A DNA stretch of 25,309 bases from Flavobacterium psychrophilum. GTDB taxonomy: Bacteria > Bacteroidota > Bacteroidia > Flavobacteriales > Flavobacteriaceae. The first letter of the stretch is position 1, and the number at the start of each line of letters is the position of its first letter. Location of the stretch: the NCBI GenBank assembly GCA_945890865.1, contig CAMDDB010000020.1, positions 1 to 25,309 on the forward strand, given 5' to 3'. Position numbers and translations under genes: made by a program. Positions 1 through 7,722 of this stretch are shown here, piece by piece. Below the pieces are notes generated by a model. The model searched no databases. It was given only the letters and a program-made list of their open reading frames with translations, and had not been told where the DNA came from.

Positions 1-68
1 ATTCTTCTGGTGTTTCTTCGAATCTCTTTAATGTAATTTTCTGTTGTTTGTTTTCTTGGTGTTTTCAT
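1..68 (-). CDS. IS3-family transposase OrfA, N-terminal fragment (runs off window)
   Basis: ATG at 68-66 opens a frame that stays open to the window edge, about 22 codons. It includes the stretch TTENYIKEIRR followed by N-T-R-R, which I recognise as the start of IS3-type OrfA proteins of Bacteroidota; the helix-turn-helix that normally follows lies outside the window. OrfA binds the IS ends and, through a programmed frameshift with OrfB, gives the DDE transposase. The family call rests on a short piece of protein, so it is good but not certain. Confidence 0.6.
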   Translation of the reverse strand, partial: MKTPRKQTTENYIKEIRRNTRR

Positions 69-128
69 AATAATTCAAATTTAATAATTTTTGAAAACAC
101 TCTCTTAGTTTTTGACTAAATCAGTACA
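1..128 (-). mobile_element. Partial IS3-family insertion sequence, 5' end
   Basis: The left edge of the window is the upstream end of an insertion sequence that continues outside. It contains the first codons of an IS3-type orfA (1-68, minus strand) and about 60 bp of leader. I place the outer end near 128, where the minus strand reads TGTACTGATTTAG, because IS3-family ends commonly start TGTACTG and because the neighbouring ORF picks up its stop codon exactly inside this motif. A subterminal CTAAGAGAGTGTTT (about 94-107, minus strand) recurs as CTAAGAGAGTATTT in inverted orientation at the right edge of the window. The exact boundary and the target duplication cannot be fixed from this sequence. 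Confidence 0.7.
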
Positions 129-325
129 CTTTTTGCTGACGATTTACAACATGTGTATACATATTCGGTATTATATTTAACATTTTTAACGATAATTTGA
201 TGGATAAAAGTGATAAACAATCCAATTAAAAAACTTTTAAAAATGTTTTTAATTGTCAATTTACTAATAGTTATATTTTTTTTGCCATTTTTAAATTGAT
301 TTATTTTTTTTAAAATTAATTTCAT
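116..325 (-). CDS. Small membrane-anchored hypothetical protein, 3' end cut by IS
   Basis: A 69-aa frame with a Lys/Asn-rich N-terminus and one hydrophobic segment (about residues 31-46, FLIGLFITFIHQIIV). I do not recognise a family. Its last residues VLI and the stop come from the IS end (TGTACTGATTTAG), so the original C-terminus has been replaced by the insertion and the native protein was probably longer. It starts 34 bp beyond the stop of the TPR-CHAT gene on the same strand, so it could be a further downstream member of that operon. Its low-complexity, AT-rich composition means it may also be a chance ORF. Confidence 0.35.
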   Translation of the reverse strand: MKLILKKINQFKNGKKNITISKLTIKNIFKSFLIGLFITFIHQIIVKNVKYNTEYVYTCCKSSAKSVLI

Positions 326-359
326 TCTAAAGAGTCTTCATTTTTATTACAAATAAATT

Positions 360-3300
360 TTACTCCAACAACACAAACCCAGCCCAATAATAAGGCGAAT
401 ACTTGGCTTTCATTTTGGCTTGAGCTGAATGAAAAGCATCATGAATAGTTTTACCCGCAAAGCACTCACTATAAAAAATATCAAAAAGTTCTGCGGTTTG
501 TGCATCTGGGACTTTCCATAAACTCATAATGATGTTTTTTACACCAGCCATTTTAAAGGCACGTTGCAATCCAAAAACTCCTTCACTGCCTTTTACTTCA
601 CCTAAACCTGTTTCACAAGCACTAAGTACAACTAATTGACAGGCGCTTAAATCTAAATTGGATATTTCACTAGCGGTTAATATGCCATCATCCCCTGATT
701 GATTTTCATTTACTTTGCCCCATGATTTATTGGCACCTGAAAAAACTAAACCAGAACGCATCATTGGGTCATCTGAAGTTTTGAAAACTTTTGATTTTCC
801 TTCAATTAGAAATTCATTAGACATTTCTATTACTGGGTCTGGAAAAAAGAAACCATGTGTAGCTAAGTGCAATACAAATGGAGTAGTTCTACCGTCTAAT
901 TGTTTAATGCTTTCTTCTGTAGCATTTCTATCTTCAAAAATAAATGCCTTAAAATCACCTTTACGAGCTAATGTACTAATATTTTGAATTTCATTCTTTG
1001 TTCCTGATAAATAGCCTAAATTGGAAATACCACTTCTGGTTTGTAAGCCTTTAATTTCTTCATCTACATTTACAAAATCATCATTATAAACGCTATCTTT
1101 ATTTGATATAATATTCCTTTTATCATAATCAATATTACCATATAAGATAAAATCTAACTTGTCTTTTTTGTCAAAAGTTATAGCCGTATAATCCATTAAT
1201 TCTGAAGGAGAATTTAAAATATGATTCTTATATTTTTGGCCAAAAGTTTGATTTTCATTTATTGGCAATGCTGCCACATTTATTTGATGTGTGAGCCCAC
1301 TTAAAGATAAATAAATGGTTGATATTCCTTTTAATTCATTTTCTAAGGGTTTTAAAATTAGTTCACTTATCTGTTTATTCAGATATTGCTTGTCAATTCT
1401 TGAACTATCTTGTTGGTTTTTATCTTTTCCCAATAAAAGAGCTAATTGTTTTTCTTCAAATAATGGGATGAATTTTGGAAATTTTGAATCTTTTTTTATT
1501 ACAAAAGCTGCGTATAGAATATTTGTTTTATGGTGTTTAAATGAAACTAAATCAATAGTAGTCTCATCACTTTTCAACTTAACTTTTATATCAGTCCATT
1601 TAAATGACATTAATTTCTTGTATTCAGAAAATGTTGCTGACTCTTTAATTAGATCTTTTTCTAAAATTTCATTTTCTGAAATAAGTGTTTCAGAATCAGA
1701 TTTTCTATTTTTTATTACACTTTCGTTAAGCTTACTAATTTTTATTTTATTAGTAATGAATTTTTCATATTTCTCTTTAAGTAATTTATTACCTGTTTTT
1801 TGTATTTTCCTCTGGACTAATTGATTATTTCTTAATGACAAATTTTTAATTAATAGTTCATTTTCAAAACAATTATTATTAATAACAGGATAGATTGTTG
1901 GAAAGTTATTTAAAAATGATAATGGAGAAAATAGTAATGTTTTATTAACATCGATATAGTTTATTAGATCTTTTTCAGATAAACTATAAATATCTTCAAG
2001 CATTCTATTATGATTTGAATTCAAAAATTGCTCATAATAATTAACTGCTTTATCATTTGATTCAATTATTCTATAAAAATTTGCTACAAAAAACAAACTT
2101 GAAATATAATCTGGATGATTCTCTCCTAAAATTTCCTTACGAATTTCAAGCACTTTTAAAAATAATGGTTCTGCCTTTGAATGTTTGTCTTGAAGTTCAT
2201 ACATTAGAGCTAAATTATTCAAGGTTAATGCGTAATCTGAGTTTTTTTCTCCTAAAATTTCCTTACGAATTTCCAGAGCTTTCAAGAATAATGTTTCTGC
2301 ATCTGAATATTTTTCTTGATCTCTATACAACTGTGCTAATAAATCTAAAGTAAGAGCATAATCGGGGTGATTAATACTTAATACATCCAAATTTATAGCT
2401 AAAGCTTCTTTGTATAAAGTTTCTGCATCTGAATACTTCTTTTGATTCACATATATAGCAGCTAAATTACTTAATGATACTGCATAATCAGGATGTTTAT
2501 TACCTAAAATTATCTTCCTAATTTCTAAAACTTGTTTTTGTAATGATTCAGCTTTGAAATACTTACCTTGTGTTTCATATAATACTGCTAAATTACTTAA
2601 TGAAGATGCATAATCAGGATGTTGAATTCCTAAAAACTTTTTATTTAACGCTATAGCTTTAATATATAAGGGTTCCGCTAGAGAATACTTAGCCTGATTC
2701 GCATATAAAACCGCTAAATTATTTAATGAAATTGAGTAATCTAGATTATCCTCACCAATTGTTTCTTTTCTTATTTTTAAGACTTTTTTAAATAAGGACT
2801 CAGCTTTTGAATATTTACCTTGTAGATTATAACAATTTGCTAAATTATTCAATGTTGTTAAATATTCCGAAGATGTTTCACTTCCTATTTTTTGACGAAT
2901 TTCTAACACTTTAATATGCAAAGATTCAGCTAAACTATATTTACCAACATCATTATATAAACTTGCTAAATTTGATAATGATAATGCATAATCTGGATGT
3001 TTTTCACCAATTGTTAACTTTCTTATATCAACTATCTTTTTATATAAAATTTCAGCTTGCTCAAATTGTCCATCTAAATCATACAAATATGCAAGATTAT
3101 TTAAGGATACAAGATATTTCCGATCATTTATTCCATACTGAATTTCTTTTATTTTTATTTCTTTTTGTGAAAAATAAATGCTCTTTTTATAATCATTAAT
3201 TAATTTATAATTCACAATCAAATTTGCTAAACAACTAAAATTACTTTCGTCATATTCTCCGTAAATCTTAGAGTTTAAATTAAATGCTTCTTCAAAATAT

Positions 3301-3623
3301 GTTACTGCATTTTTATAGTCATATAAATTTTGATAATTAAAACCTACTAATTCCAATAAGGACAAATAATTCTTATCATCAAAATAAAATTTCCCTTTTT
3401 CAATAGCTTTTAAACTAAATAATAAAGAATTAATGTAATCTTTATCATCAAACAACACATATGCTAGATTATTTAATGAATAATAATCATTTTTTTTTAT
3501 ACAATTTGATATTGTTTTATGAAAATTTTTCTTTTCAAAATATAACATTGTTGAATCAATTTCATTTTGTGATTGCAAAATGTTTATAAAAAGAATAAAA
3601 TAAAAAAAATTAAATTTTTTCAT
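360..3623 (-). CDS. Secreted TPR-CHAT protein (caspase-like protease)
   Basis: A 1087-aa protein. I chose the ATG at 3623 rather than the one at 3647 because it gives a clean signal peptide (MKKFNFFYFILFINILQSQ) and begins just after the stop of the upstream gene. Residues about 40-170 hold degenerate TPRs. Residues about 170-537 hold nine 42-aa kinesin-light-chain-type TPRs with the core NLAxLY and linker HPDYA. Residues about 600-690 look coiled. The C-terminal CHAT domain carries the predicted catalytic dyad His923 (LHLATHGFF) and Cys1003 (VVLSACETG) and ends in the usual YWAGFVL. CHAT domains are clan CD cysteine peptidases related to caspases and separase, and the TPRs would bind a partner or substrate. 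It is the last gene of the sigma-factor operon. The signal peptide suggests action in the periplasm or outside the cell, unlike the cytoplasmic TPR-CHAT of CRISPR type III-E. Confidence 0.88.
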   Translation of the reverse strand: MKKFNFFYFILFINILQSQNEIDSTMLYFEKKNFHKTISNCIKKNDYYSLNNLAYVLFDDKDYINSLLFSLKAIEKGKFYFDDKNYLSLLELVGFNYQNLYDYKNAVTYFEEAFNLNSKIYGEYDESNFSCLANLIVNYKLINDYKKSIYFSQKEIKIKEIQYGINDRKYLVSLNNLAYLYDLDGQFEQAEILYKKIVDIRKLTIGEKHPDYALSLSNLASLYNDVGKYSLAESLHIKVLEIRQKIGSETSSEYLTTLNNLANCYNLQGKYSKAESLFKKVLKIRKETIGEDNLDYSISLNNLAVLYANQAKYSLAEPLYIKAIALNKKFLGIQHPDYASSLSNLAVLYETQGKYFKAESLQKQVLEIRKIILGNKHPDYAVSLSNLAAIYVNQKKYSDAETLYKEALAINLDVLSINHPDYALTLDLLAQLYRDQEKYSDAETLFLKALEIRKEILGEKNSDYALTLNNLALMYELQDKHSKAEPLFLKVLEIRKEILGENHPDYISSLFFVANFYRIIESNDKAVNYYEQFLNSNHNRMLEDIYSLSEKDLINYIDVNKTLLFSPLSFLNNFPTIYPVINNNCFENELLIKNLSLRNNQLVQRKIQKTGNKLLKEKYEKFITNKIKISKLNESVIKNRKSDSETLISENEILEKDLIKESATFSEYKKLMSFKWTDIKVKLKSDETTIDLVSFKHHKTNILYAAFVIKKDSKFPKFIPLFEEKQLALLLGKDKNQQDSSRIDKQYLNKQISELILKPLENELKGISTIYLSLSGLTHQINVAALPINENQTFGQKYKNHILNSPSELMDYTAITFDKKDKLDFILYGNIDYDKRNIISNKDSVYNDDFVNVDEEIKGLQTRSGISNLGYLSGTKNEIQNISTLARKGDFKAFIFEDRNATEESIKQLDGRTTPFVLHLATHGFFFPDPVIEMSNEFLIEGKSKVFKTSDDPMMRSGLVFSGANKSWGKVNENQSGDDGILTASEISNLDLSACQLVVLSACETGLGEVKGSEGVFGLQRAFKMAGVKNIIMSLWKVPDAQTAELFDIFYSECFAGKTIHDAFHSAQAKMKAKYSPYYWAGFVLLE

Positions 3624-3625
3624 AC

Positions 3626-4771
3626 CTACATTTTTAACTCCCTCCAAATTTTCTCAGCTTTATCTTCCATATCCGCATTATAGTAGGCTATAGCTAATAT
3701 TCTTTTAGCTTCATTTGATGCTCTAGTTTCTGCTGGTAGTTTTTCTGAGATTTCAGCAATTGCAGAGTTATGACTGCCTTGTATATCATAAATGCATGCC
3801 AGATTAATACGGCTTTTGTAAAAGGATGGGTCGAGTTGTAATGCTTTTTCAAAGGCATTTTGAGCCTCGTTTAATAGTTTTTCCATTTCCTCAGTTGTAT
3901 CATCTAATGATCGAGTGCGTTCATTTATTAACCTGCTTTTATTTTCTACTTCTAATGGATATAAGAAACGAGTTGGATTGTCATCTTCTGCTTTAGAAGG
4001 CAATTTTAAATTTAAAGCTTTTCTAGCATATGCTACCCCAATATTGTTCCAGTTTTCACGAAAAGGAACTTGGCTATTGGCTTTATTAAAAAATTCAATA
4101 GCTTGGTCATATTGCTTGTTTTCTAATGCCGTTAATCCGTTTTTAAAATGTTCATACAATTGGGTTGCCGTTTTTTCAGCATTTTGAGCTATAACTATTC
4201 TTTCTTGTTTGGAAGGGTATCCTTTTTGAATATTGGCTAATTTATAGTTGGTATATACTTTACCAATTAACAACTCTTGTAATCCATGAGGTTGAAAACC
4301 TGCAGCAGCTGCATAGAAAAACCCTTTGATATCGGCTTCTGATTCTTTATCAACTCGAGCGTTATAAGAAGCTAGACCAATTTTTTTTTGTAAATCAGCA
4401 TTAGATTTAAAATTGGCAAATGCATAATCACTACAAAAGGTGTGGTCATTATAATAATGGGTTAATTCGTGACTTAAAACTACGGCTATAGCATTTAAAC
4501 TATCTTTACCAAAAGTTTGACAAAGTTTATATAATGAAAGATCTACTTTTATTGTTGGCTTAGGATTAGCTATATAACTTGCTGGTAGTGTATATTTATC
4601 TACTTTTAGTTCTGGAGCTGGTTTAGCACTTCCGTAAACAGAAATTAATTGATTAAAAACCAAACGTACTTGCTTTTCGGTATTTGCATTTGGTTGAGCA
4701 AAAGAAAAACACGAAAAGCTGCACATCAGTACAGCTAAAATTTTAATTATTTGATTATTCAAATTTTCCAT
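3626..4771 (-). CDS. Secreted M48-like zinc metallopeptidase with C-terminal TPRs
   Basis: A 381-aa protein with a signal peptide ending near residue 26 (SCFSFAQ). HELTH at residues 101-105 is the HExxH zinc-binding and catalytic motif. ESEAD at 143-147 matches the M48 ExEAD signature that supplies the third zinc ligand. From about residue 190 to the end there are TPR-like helices, including NIGVAYARKAL and NLACIYDIQGSHNSAIAE. The arrangement (M48 catalytic domain plus TPRs, exported) resembles the BepA/YfgC type of periplasmic protease, but this protein is shorter and the TPR part is less regular. The start overlaps the end of the upstream membrane-protein gene by 17 bp, and the next gene starts 2 bp after its stop, so the three are almost certainly co-transcribed and perhaps translationally coupled. 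Substrate unknown. Confidence 0.82.
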   Translation of the reverse strand: MENLNNQIIKILAVLMCSFSCFSFAQPNANTEKQVRLVFNQLISVYGSAKPAPELKVDKYTLPASYIANPKPTIKVDLSLYKLCQTFGKDSLNAIAVVLSHELTHYYNDHTFCSDYAFANFKSNADLQKKIGLASYNARVDKESEADIKGFFYAAAAGFQPHGLQELLIGKVYTNYKLANIQKGYPSKQERIVIAQNAEKTATQLYEHFKNGLTALENKQYDQAIEFFNKANSQVPFRENWNNIGVAYARKALNLKLPSKAEDDNPTRFLYPLEVENKSRLINERTRSLDDTTEEMEKLLNEAQNAFEKALQLDPSFYKSRINLACIYDIQGSHNSAIAEISEKLPAETRASNEAKRILAIAYYNADMEDKAEKIWRELKM

Positions 4772-5975
4772 TAGCTTGTAGAATTTCCTTTAAGTTATCT
4801 TTCAAAGTACTATCGCTTACCTTACTATATTTTTGTGGTGAATTAGCAACGATTAAAGTATAGAAATCGTTTTTCTTTTTTAAATAGTAATTTTCATTAA
4901 ATGCCAATATCGTCATAGCATTGGGAGATATGTCATAAATGGTAAGTGTTTTTCCATCAAATAAATAAGAACTTTGCTTTGTTTTAAGTTCAGTTAATTC
5001 TCTTGATAAACCGTCTATTTCTTTTTCTACTTCAATAAGAAGGTTTTTATTTCTAGGTCCATTCTTTGGTGAGTTTAATAACTCGTTTTCAATAAATTTT
5101 TGATAAGCATCAATTGCGTTTTGAATAGATACTATTCTTTCGTTATTGTTAATACTCACTAATTTAATTTTATTGTTTGAGTTACTATAACCCATTCCTT
5201 CATTTATTAAAACATCTGTAACTTTTGAACTACTTGTTGCCTCCACTAAAACTGGTTTTGGTTTTTCCAAATTACTATCTTGTTCTTTGGGCTGTGTTAC
5301 TACTGGATTATCTGGAACATCAATTTGATTTTGGCTATTGTAGAACCAAAAACCTAACCCCAAAACAAAACAAGCGGCTACAGCGTATTGTATATAAGTG
5401 AATAAGGAAATAGTTTTGGTATCTTGTCTTTGTGTGTGCAATGTAATTTCTTGCTCTTCTTCATTTTCTACTAACAACTCTTCATCCCATACTTTCATTT
5501 TGTCTCTTAATGATTGACGTTCACTATTTGTAATCGCTTGCACTAATTGTTTTTCATCCATTTCAAAAGAATACTTTTCAAACATAGCAGGCAATTCAGA
5601 CTTCATTCTTTTTCGTTCTGAAAGGATGATTGCCTTTTCTAAATTTTTATAAAATTCAACTCTTTCATTGAAATACGGATTATTTTGTTCCAATCTTGTT
5701 ACAATTTCAGAAGCATACCCCAATACATATTCTTCTGCTAATTGATCTAAAAATGAATGTTGTAAATTATCTAATTTATTGATTATTTTATCTGAATCTG
5801 CTAATTCTAAACTGTAAATAGTAGCATAAAATGGTTTTGAATCCTGTTTGTAATCAATGAACTCTTGTAGGACTTTTTTCCAAAAAGTACTATCACATTT
5901 TGATGCATCAAAACGTTCATCCTTTTGCAGAACTGGAATAAATAAATCGTGAAGTATTTGTATTTCTTTTTCCAT
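4755..5975 (-). CDS. Single-pass membrane protein next to the sigma factor (putative anti-sigma factor)
   Basis: A 406-aa protein with a charged, helical cytoplasmic-type N-terminal region (residues 1-188), one transmembrane segment at about 189-212 (YIQYAVAACFVLGLGFWFY), and a C-terminal half predicted outside the inner membrane that begins with a Pro/Glu/Lys-rich linker (about 215-245). No known domain is recognisable. Position and topology are those of a transmembrane anti-sigma factor: it starts 1 bp after the sigma gene's stop. A canonical ZAS (HxxxCxxC) motif is absent, so the anti-sigma role is inference. The extracytoplasmic half sits where the two exported proteases encoded downstream could reach it. 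An alternative is a membrane scaffold unrelated to the sigma factor. Confidence 0.75.
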   Translation of the reverse strand: MEKEIQILHDLFIPVLQKDERFDASKCDSTFWKKVLQEFIDYKQDSKPFYATIYSLELADSDKIINKLDNLQHSFLDQLAEEYVLGYASEIVTRLEQNNPYFNERVEFYKNLEKAIILSERKRMKSELPAMFEKYSFEMDEKQLVQAITNSERQSLRDKMKVWDEELLVENEEEQEITLHTQRQDTKTISLFTYIQYAVAACFVLGLGFWFYNSQNQIDVPDNPVVTQPKEQDSNLEKPKPVLVEATSSSKVTDVLINEGMGYSNSNNKIKLVSINNNERIVSIQNAIDAYQKFIENELLNSPKNGPRNKNLLIEVEKEIDGLSRELTELKTKQSSYLFDGKTLTIYDISPNAMTILAFNENYYLKKKNDFYTLIVANSPQKYSKVSDSTLKDNLKEILQANGKFE

Positions 5976-5976
5976 T

Positions 5977-6603
5977 TTAATGGTTCATTAATTCAAACGT
6001 CAATTTTTCTAATCGTTTTTGGCATTTAGCCTTTTGATTTCTAGTATTAACCTGATTTGTATATCCAAATTCAGTTGTCAAATCATTCATGCTTTTTTTA
6101 TGATACCAAAACAATGTCAATAATTGATAACAATGACCGCCTGCAGCTTTTATCTTTTCTAATGCTTTTTCAATGGCATTAAATTGCTTTTCTTTGGTAT
6201 CTTCAAACTCTTCTAAAGTATCCACTATTAAAGGATTAAATTGCATTGAATTGTCTTGTTCATCATCGTCATTTCCTTGATTTTCATTCAATTCTACTGC
6301 ATTGTTCTTACCGATTTTCTTTAATAATTGATTCCGACAAACAGAGTTTAAATAGGTTTGCAATGAAGTATTGGATGCTAACTCAAAATCTCTATTTGTA
6401 ATATTTTCATACAAAACAATAATAGAATCTTGGAAAATATCTTCTATGTCAATCCTTTCATTTGCTTGATAGTTTATTTTTCTTAAAAATTGTAATGCAT
6501 TTGATTTACATTTCTTATAAACAATCCCTAAAGCCTCAGAATCTTCTTTTATTTTAAAAATCAATTCTTGGTCTGTATAATTTAAATTATTGTTTTGTGC
6601 CAT
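5977..6603 (-). CDS. RNA polymerase sigma-70 family (ECF-like) sigma factor
   Basis: A 208-aa protein. I prefer the ATG at 6603 (MAQNNNLNYTDQ) over an upstream one at 6690: the longer version adds an odd Trp-rich leader and overlaps the upstream gene, while this start leaves a 34-bp gap. Region 2 is seen at about residues 20-85, including IDIEDIFQDSIIVLYENI, the motif for core-polymerase and -10 recognition. Region 4 is at about 145-205, with a final helix-turn-helix (SMNDLTTEFGYTNQVNTRNQKAKC). The two are joined by an acidic linker rich in Asp/Gln. It presumably directs polymerase to envelope-related promoters and is held in check by the membrane protein that follows 1 bp later. The subgroup cannot be told from sequence reading alone. 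Confidence 0.85.
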   Translation of the reverse strand: MAQNNNLNYTDQELIFKIKEDSEALGIVYKKCKSNALQFLRKINYQANERIDIEDIFQDSIIVLYENITNRDFELASNTSLQTYLNSVCRNQLLKKIGKNNAVELNENQGNDDDEQDNSMQFNPLIVDTLEEFEDTKEKQFNAIEKALEKIKAAGGHCYQLLTLFWYHKKSMNDLTTEFGYTNQVNTRNQKAKCQKRLEKLTFELMNH

Positions 6604-6637
6604 ATTAAAACATTTAAAGGCACAATTTAAAAAATTT

Positions 6638-7144
6638 TTAATTCTTGTCCACCAAATATTTAACAAAATCCATTGTTCCTTTGAATTCACCTCTGTAATG
6701 TAGTTCTTCTAAATTCTCTGGATATATTTTTAAATCAAAGAATATTCCTCTTGGTTTATGCTCTAATTTTAAAATCATTTCACATGTGCCTACTTTGTCT
6801 TCATAGGTGTTTTCATAACTCCAAATGAATTTGTATTCATCAATTTCATAAAATTCTTCTGTCTCTTCATACGATTTATGTTGTAAACTATGAATGGGAC
6901 CAAAGCTTTGAGAATCGCTTTTTTCCCAAAAATTTGAAAATAAAACCTCATCACTACCCTTTATTTTATAAAAATAAAGCCTATTTCCATCTTGAATTGC
7001 TTCTTTTGAATAATCCATTCCGTCAAATCTCACATCTTTTATGATGAACTCGGTTAGAATTAGTTGTTCTTGGTCGTTTTTTTCTTTTTCTTGAGCTACT
7101 ACCGAAATAGTAAACAAACACACTAGGTATATAAATCTTTTCAT
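6638..7144 (-). CDS. Secreted hypothetical protein, first gene of the sigma operon
   Basis: A 168-aa protein with a signal peptide (MKRFIYLVCLFTISVVAQ, cleavage probably after Gln18). The mature part is acidic, with alternating hydrophobic and charged residues suggesting a beta-sandwich or lipocalin-like fold (YKFIWSYENTYEDKVGTCEMILKLEH). It has one Cys in the mature part and no recognisable domain. It ends 34 bp before the sigma-factor start on the same strand, so it may be in the same transcript. It could be the signal-sensing or ligand component of the system or an unrelated neighbour; nothing in the sequence decides. Confidence 0.65.
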   Translation of the reverse strand: MKRFIYLVCLFTISVVAQEKEKNDQEQLILTEFIIKDVRFDGMDYSKEAIQDGNRLYFYKIKGSDEVLFSNFWEKSDSQSFGPIHSLQHKSYEETEEFYEIDEYKFIWSYENTYEDKVGTCEMILKLEHKPRGIFFDLKIYPENLEELHYRGEFKGTMDFVKYLVDKN

Positions 7145-7160
7145 ATTATAGTTGTTTTAA

Positions 7161-7176
7161 GGGCTCAAATGAGCCC
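7161..7176 (-). terminator. Perfect hairpin between the repeat-protein gene and the sigma operon
   Basis: GGGCTC-AAAT-GAGCCC is a perfect 6-bp, GC-rich stem with a 4-nt loop in an otherwise AT-rich gap. It begins 9 bp after the stop of the upstream minus-strand gene and lies 17 bp before the start of the next. On the minus strand it is followed by TTAAAAC, a poor U-tract, so it may be a terminator, an attenuator or an mRNA-stability element. With only 41 bp between the genes, the downstream gene either uses a promoter overlapping the hairpin or depends on readthrough. Confidence 0.55.
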
Positions 7177-7185
7177 ATTTTATTA

Positions 7186-7575
7186 TTATTTAATATAGGT
7201 CTTATTGCCATTATAATTAATGTAATAAGTACCTCCTCTAGGTCCTGTGTATATCGGTGTAGAATAACTTGAATAGGTTGGCGATGAATAGGTAGAATAA
7301 GAAGGAGCTGAATAAGTTGAATAACTTGGCGATGAATAAGTAGAATAGCTTGAAGTGCTAGAAGAATAAGAAACCGTCCCAGGTTTACCTGTATAAGGAT
7401 TTACATTACCAACTGTTGACCAATTGTTAGTAATAGTAGCATCGGGAGCGGTTCTGTAATGACCTTGTACATACGTTCCATTACTTCTGGTGTACCCTTG
7501 TACATAAATTGTTGATTGTGCGAATGAATTTGCTACTGCAAATAAAAATACGATAAATAAAAATGCTTTTTTCAT
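7186..7575 (-). CDS. Secreted Tyr/Ser-repeat protein with PBCV-type basic adaptor tail
   Basis: A 129-aa protein with a signal peptide (residues 1-20, ending NSFAQ). Residues about 23-67 (VQGYTRSNGTYVQGHYRT, then a NVNPYTGKPGT core) form a segment common in small exported bacterial proteins. Residues 77-108 are four 8-aa Tyr/Ser/Pro repeats. The C-terminal 20 residues (YTGPRGGTYYINYNGNKTY) match the short PBCV-type basic adaptor motif (GPRGGxYYIxxxGxKxYI). Such proteins are presumed to be surface or matrix proteins of unknown function. The gene has its own upstream gap of about 150 bp and is followed by a perfect hairpin. Confidence 0.8.
   Translation of the reverse strand: MKKAFLFIVFLFAVANSFAQSTIYVQGYTRSNGTYVQGHYRTAPDATITNNWSTVGNVNPYTGKPGTVSYSSSTSSYSTYSSPSYSTYSAPSYSTYSSPTYSSYSTPIYTGPRGGTYYINYNGNKTYIK
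7252..7347 (-). repeat. Four tandem 24-bp units encoding YSTYSSPS-type repeats
   Basis: Within the preceding gene, four consecutive 8-codon units read YSTYSSPS, YSTYSAPS, YSTYSSPT and YSSYSTPI. The unit length is a multiple of three, so changes in copy number would lengthen or shorten the protein without a frameshift. Confidence 0.8.
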
Positions 7576-7722
7576 GATTTAAATTTTTTAAAAAGTTATA
7601 AATTAATTTGTTTTATAACTGTTTATACTCAAATCATAAAAAGGTAACCCTACTGGTTTAATTTTTTTTTAATTTTTTGAAAAATATATAAATTAGAATA
7701 ATAGACCTTGTGGAGTATTATC

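Noticed and set aside
715..3199. Plus-strand ORFs inside the TPR-CHAT gene
   Set aside because: They are antisense shadows of a well-supported coding region with clear domain motifs.
6604..6690. N-terminal extension of the sigma factor
   Set aside because: It overlaps the upstream gene and encodes an atypical Trp-rich leader; the ATG at 6603 gives a normal sigma-factor N-terminus.
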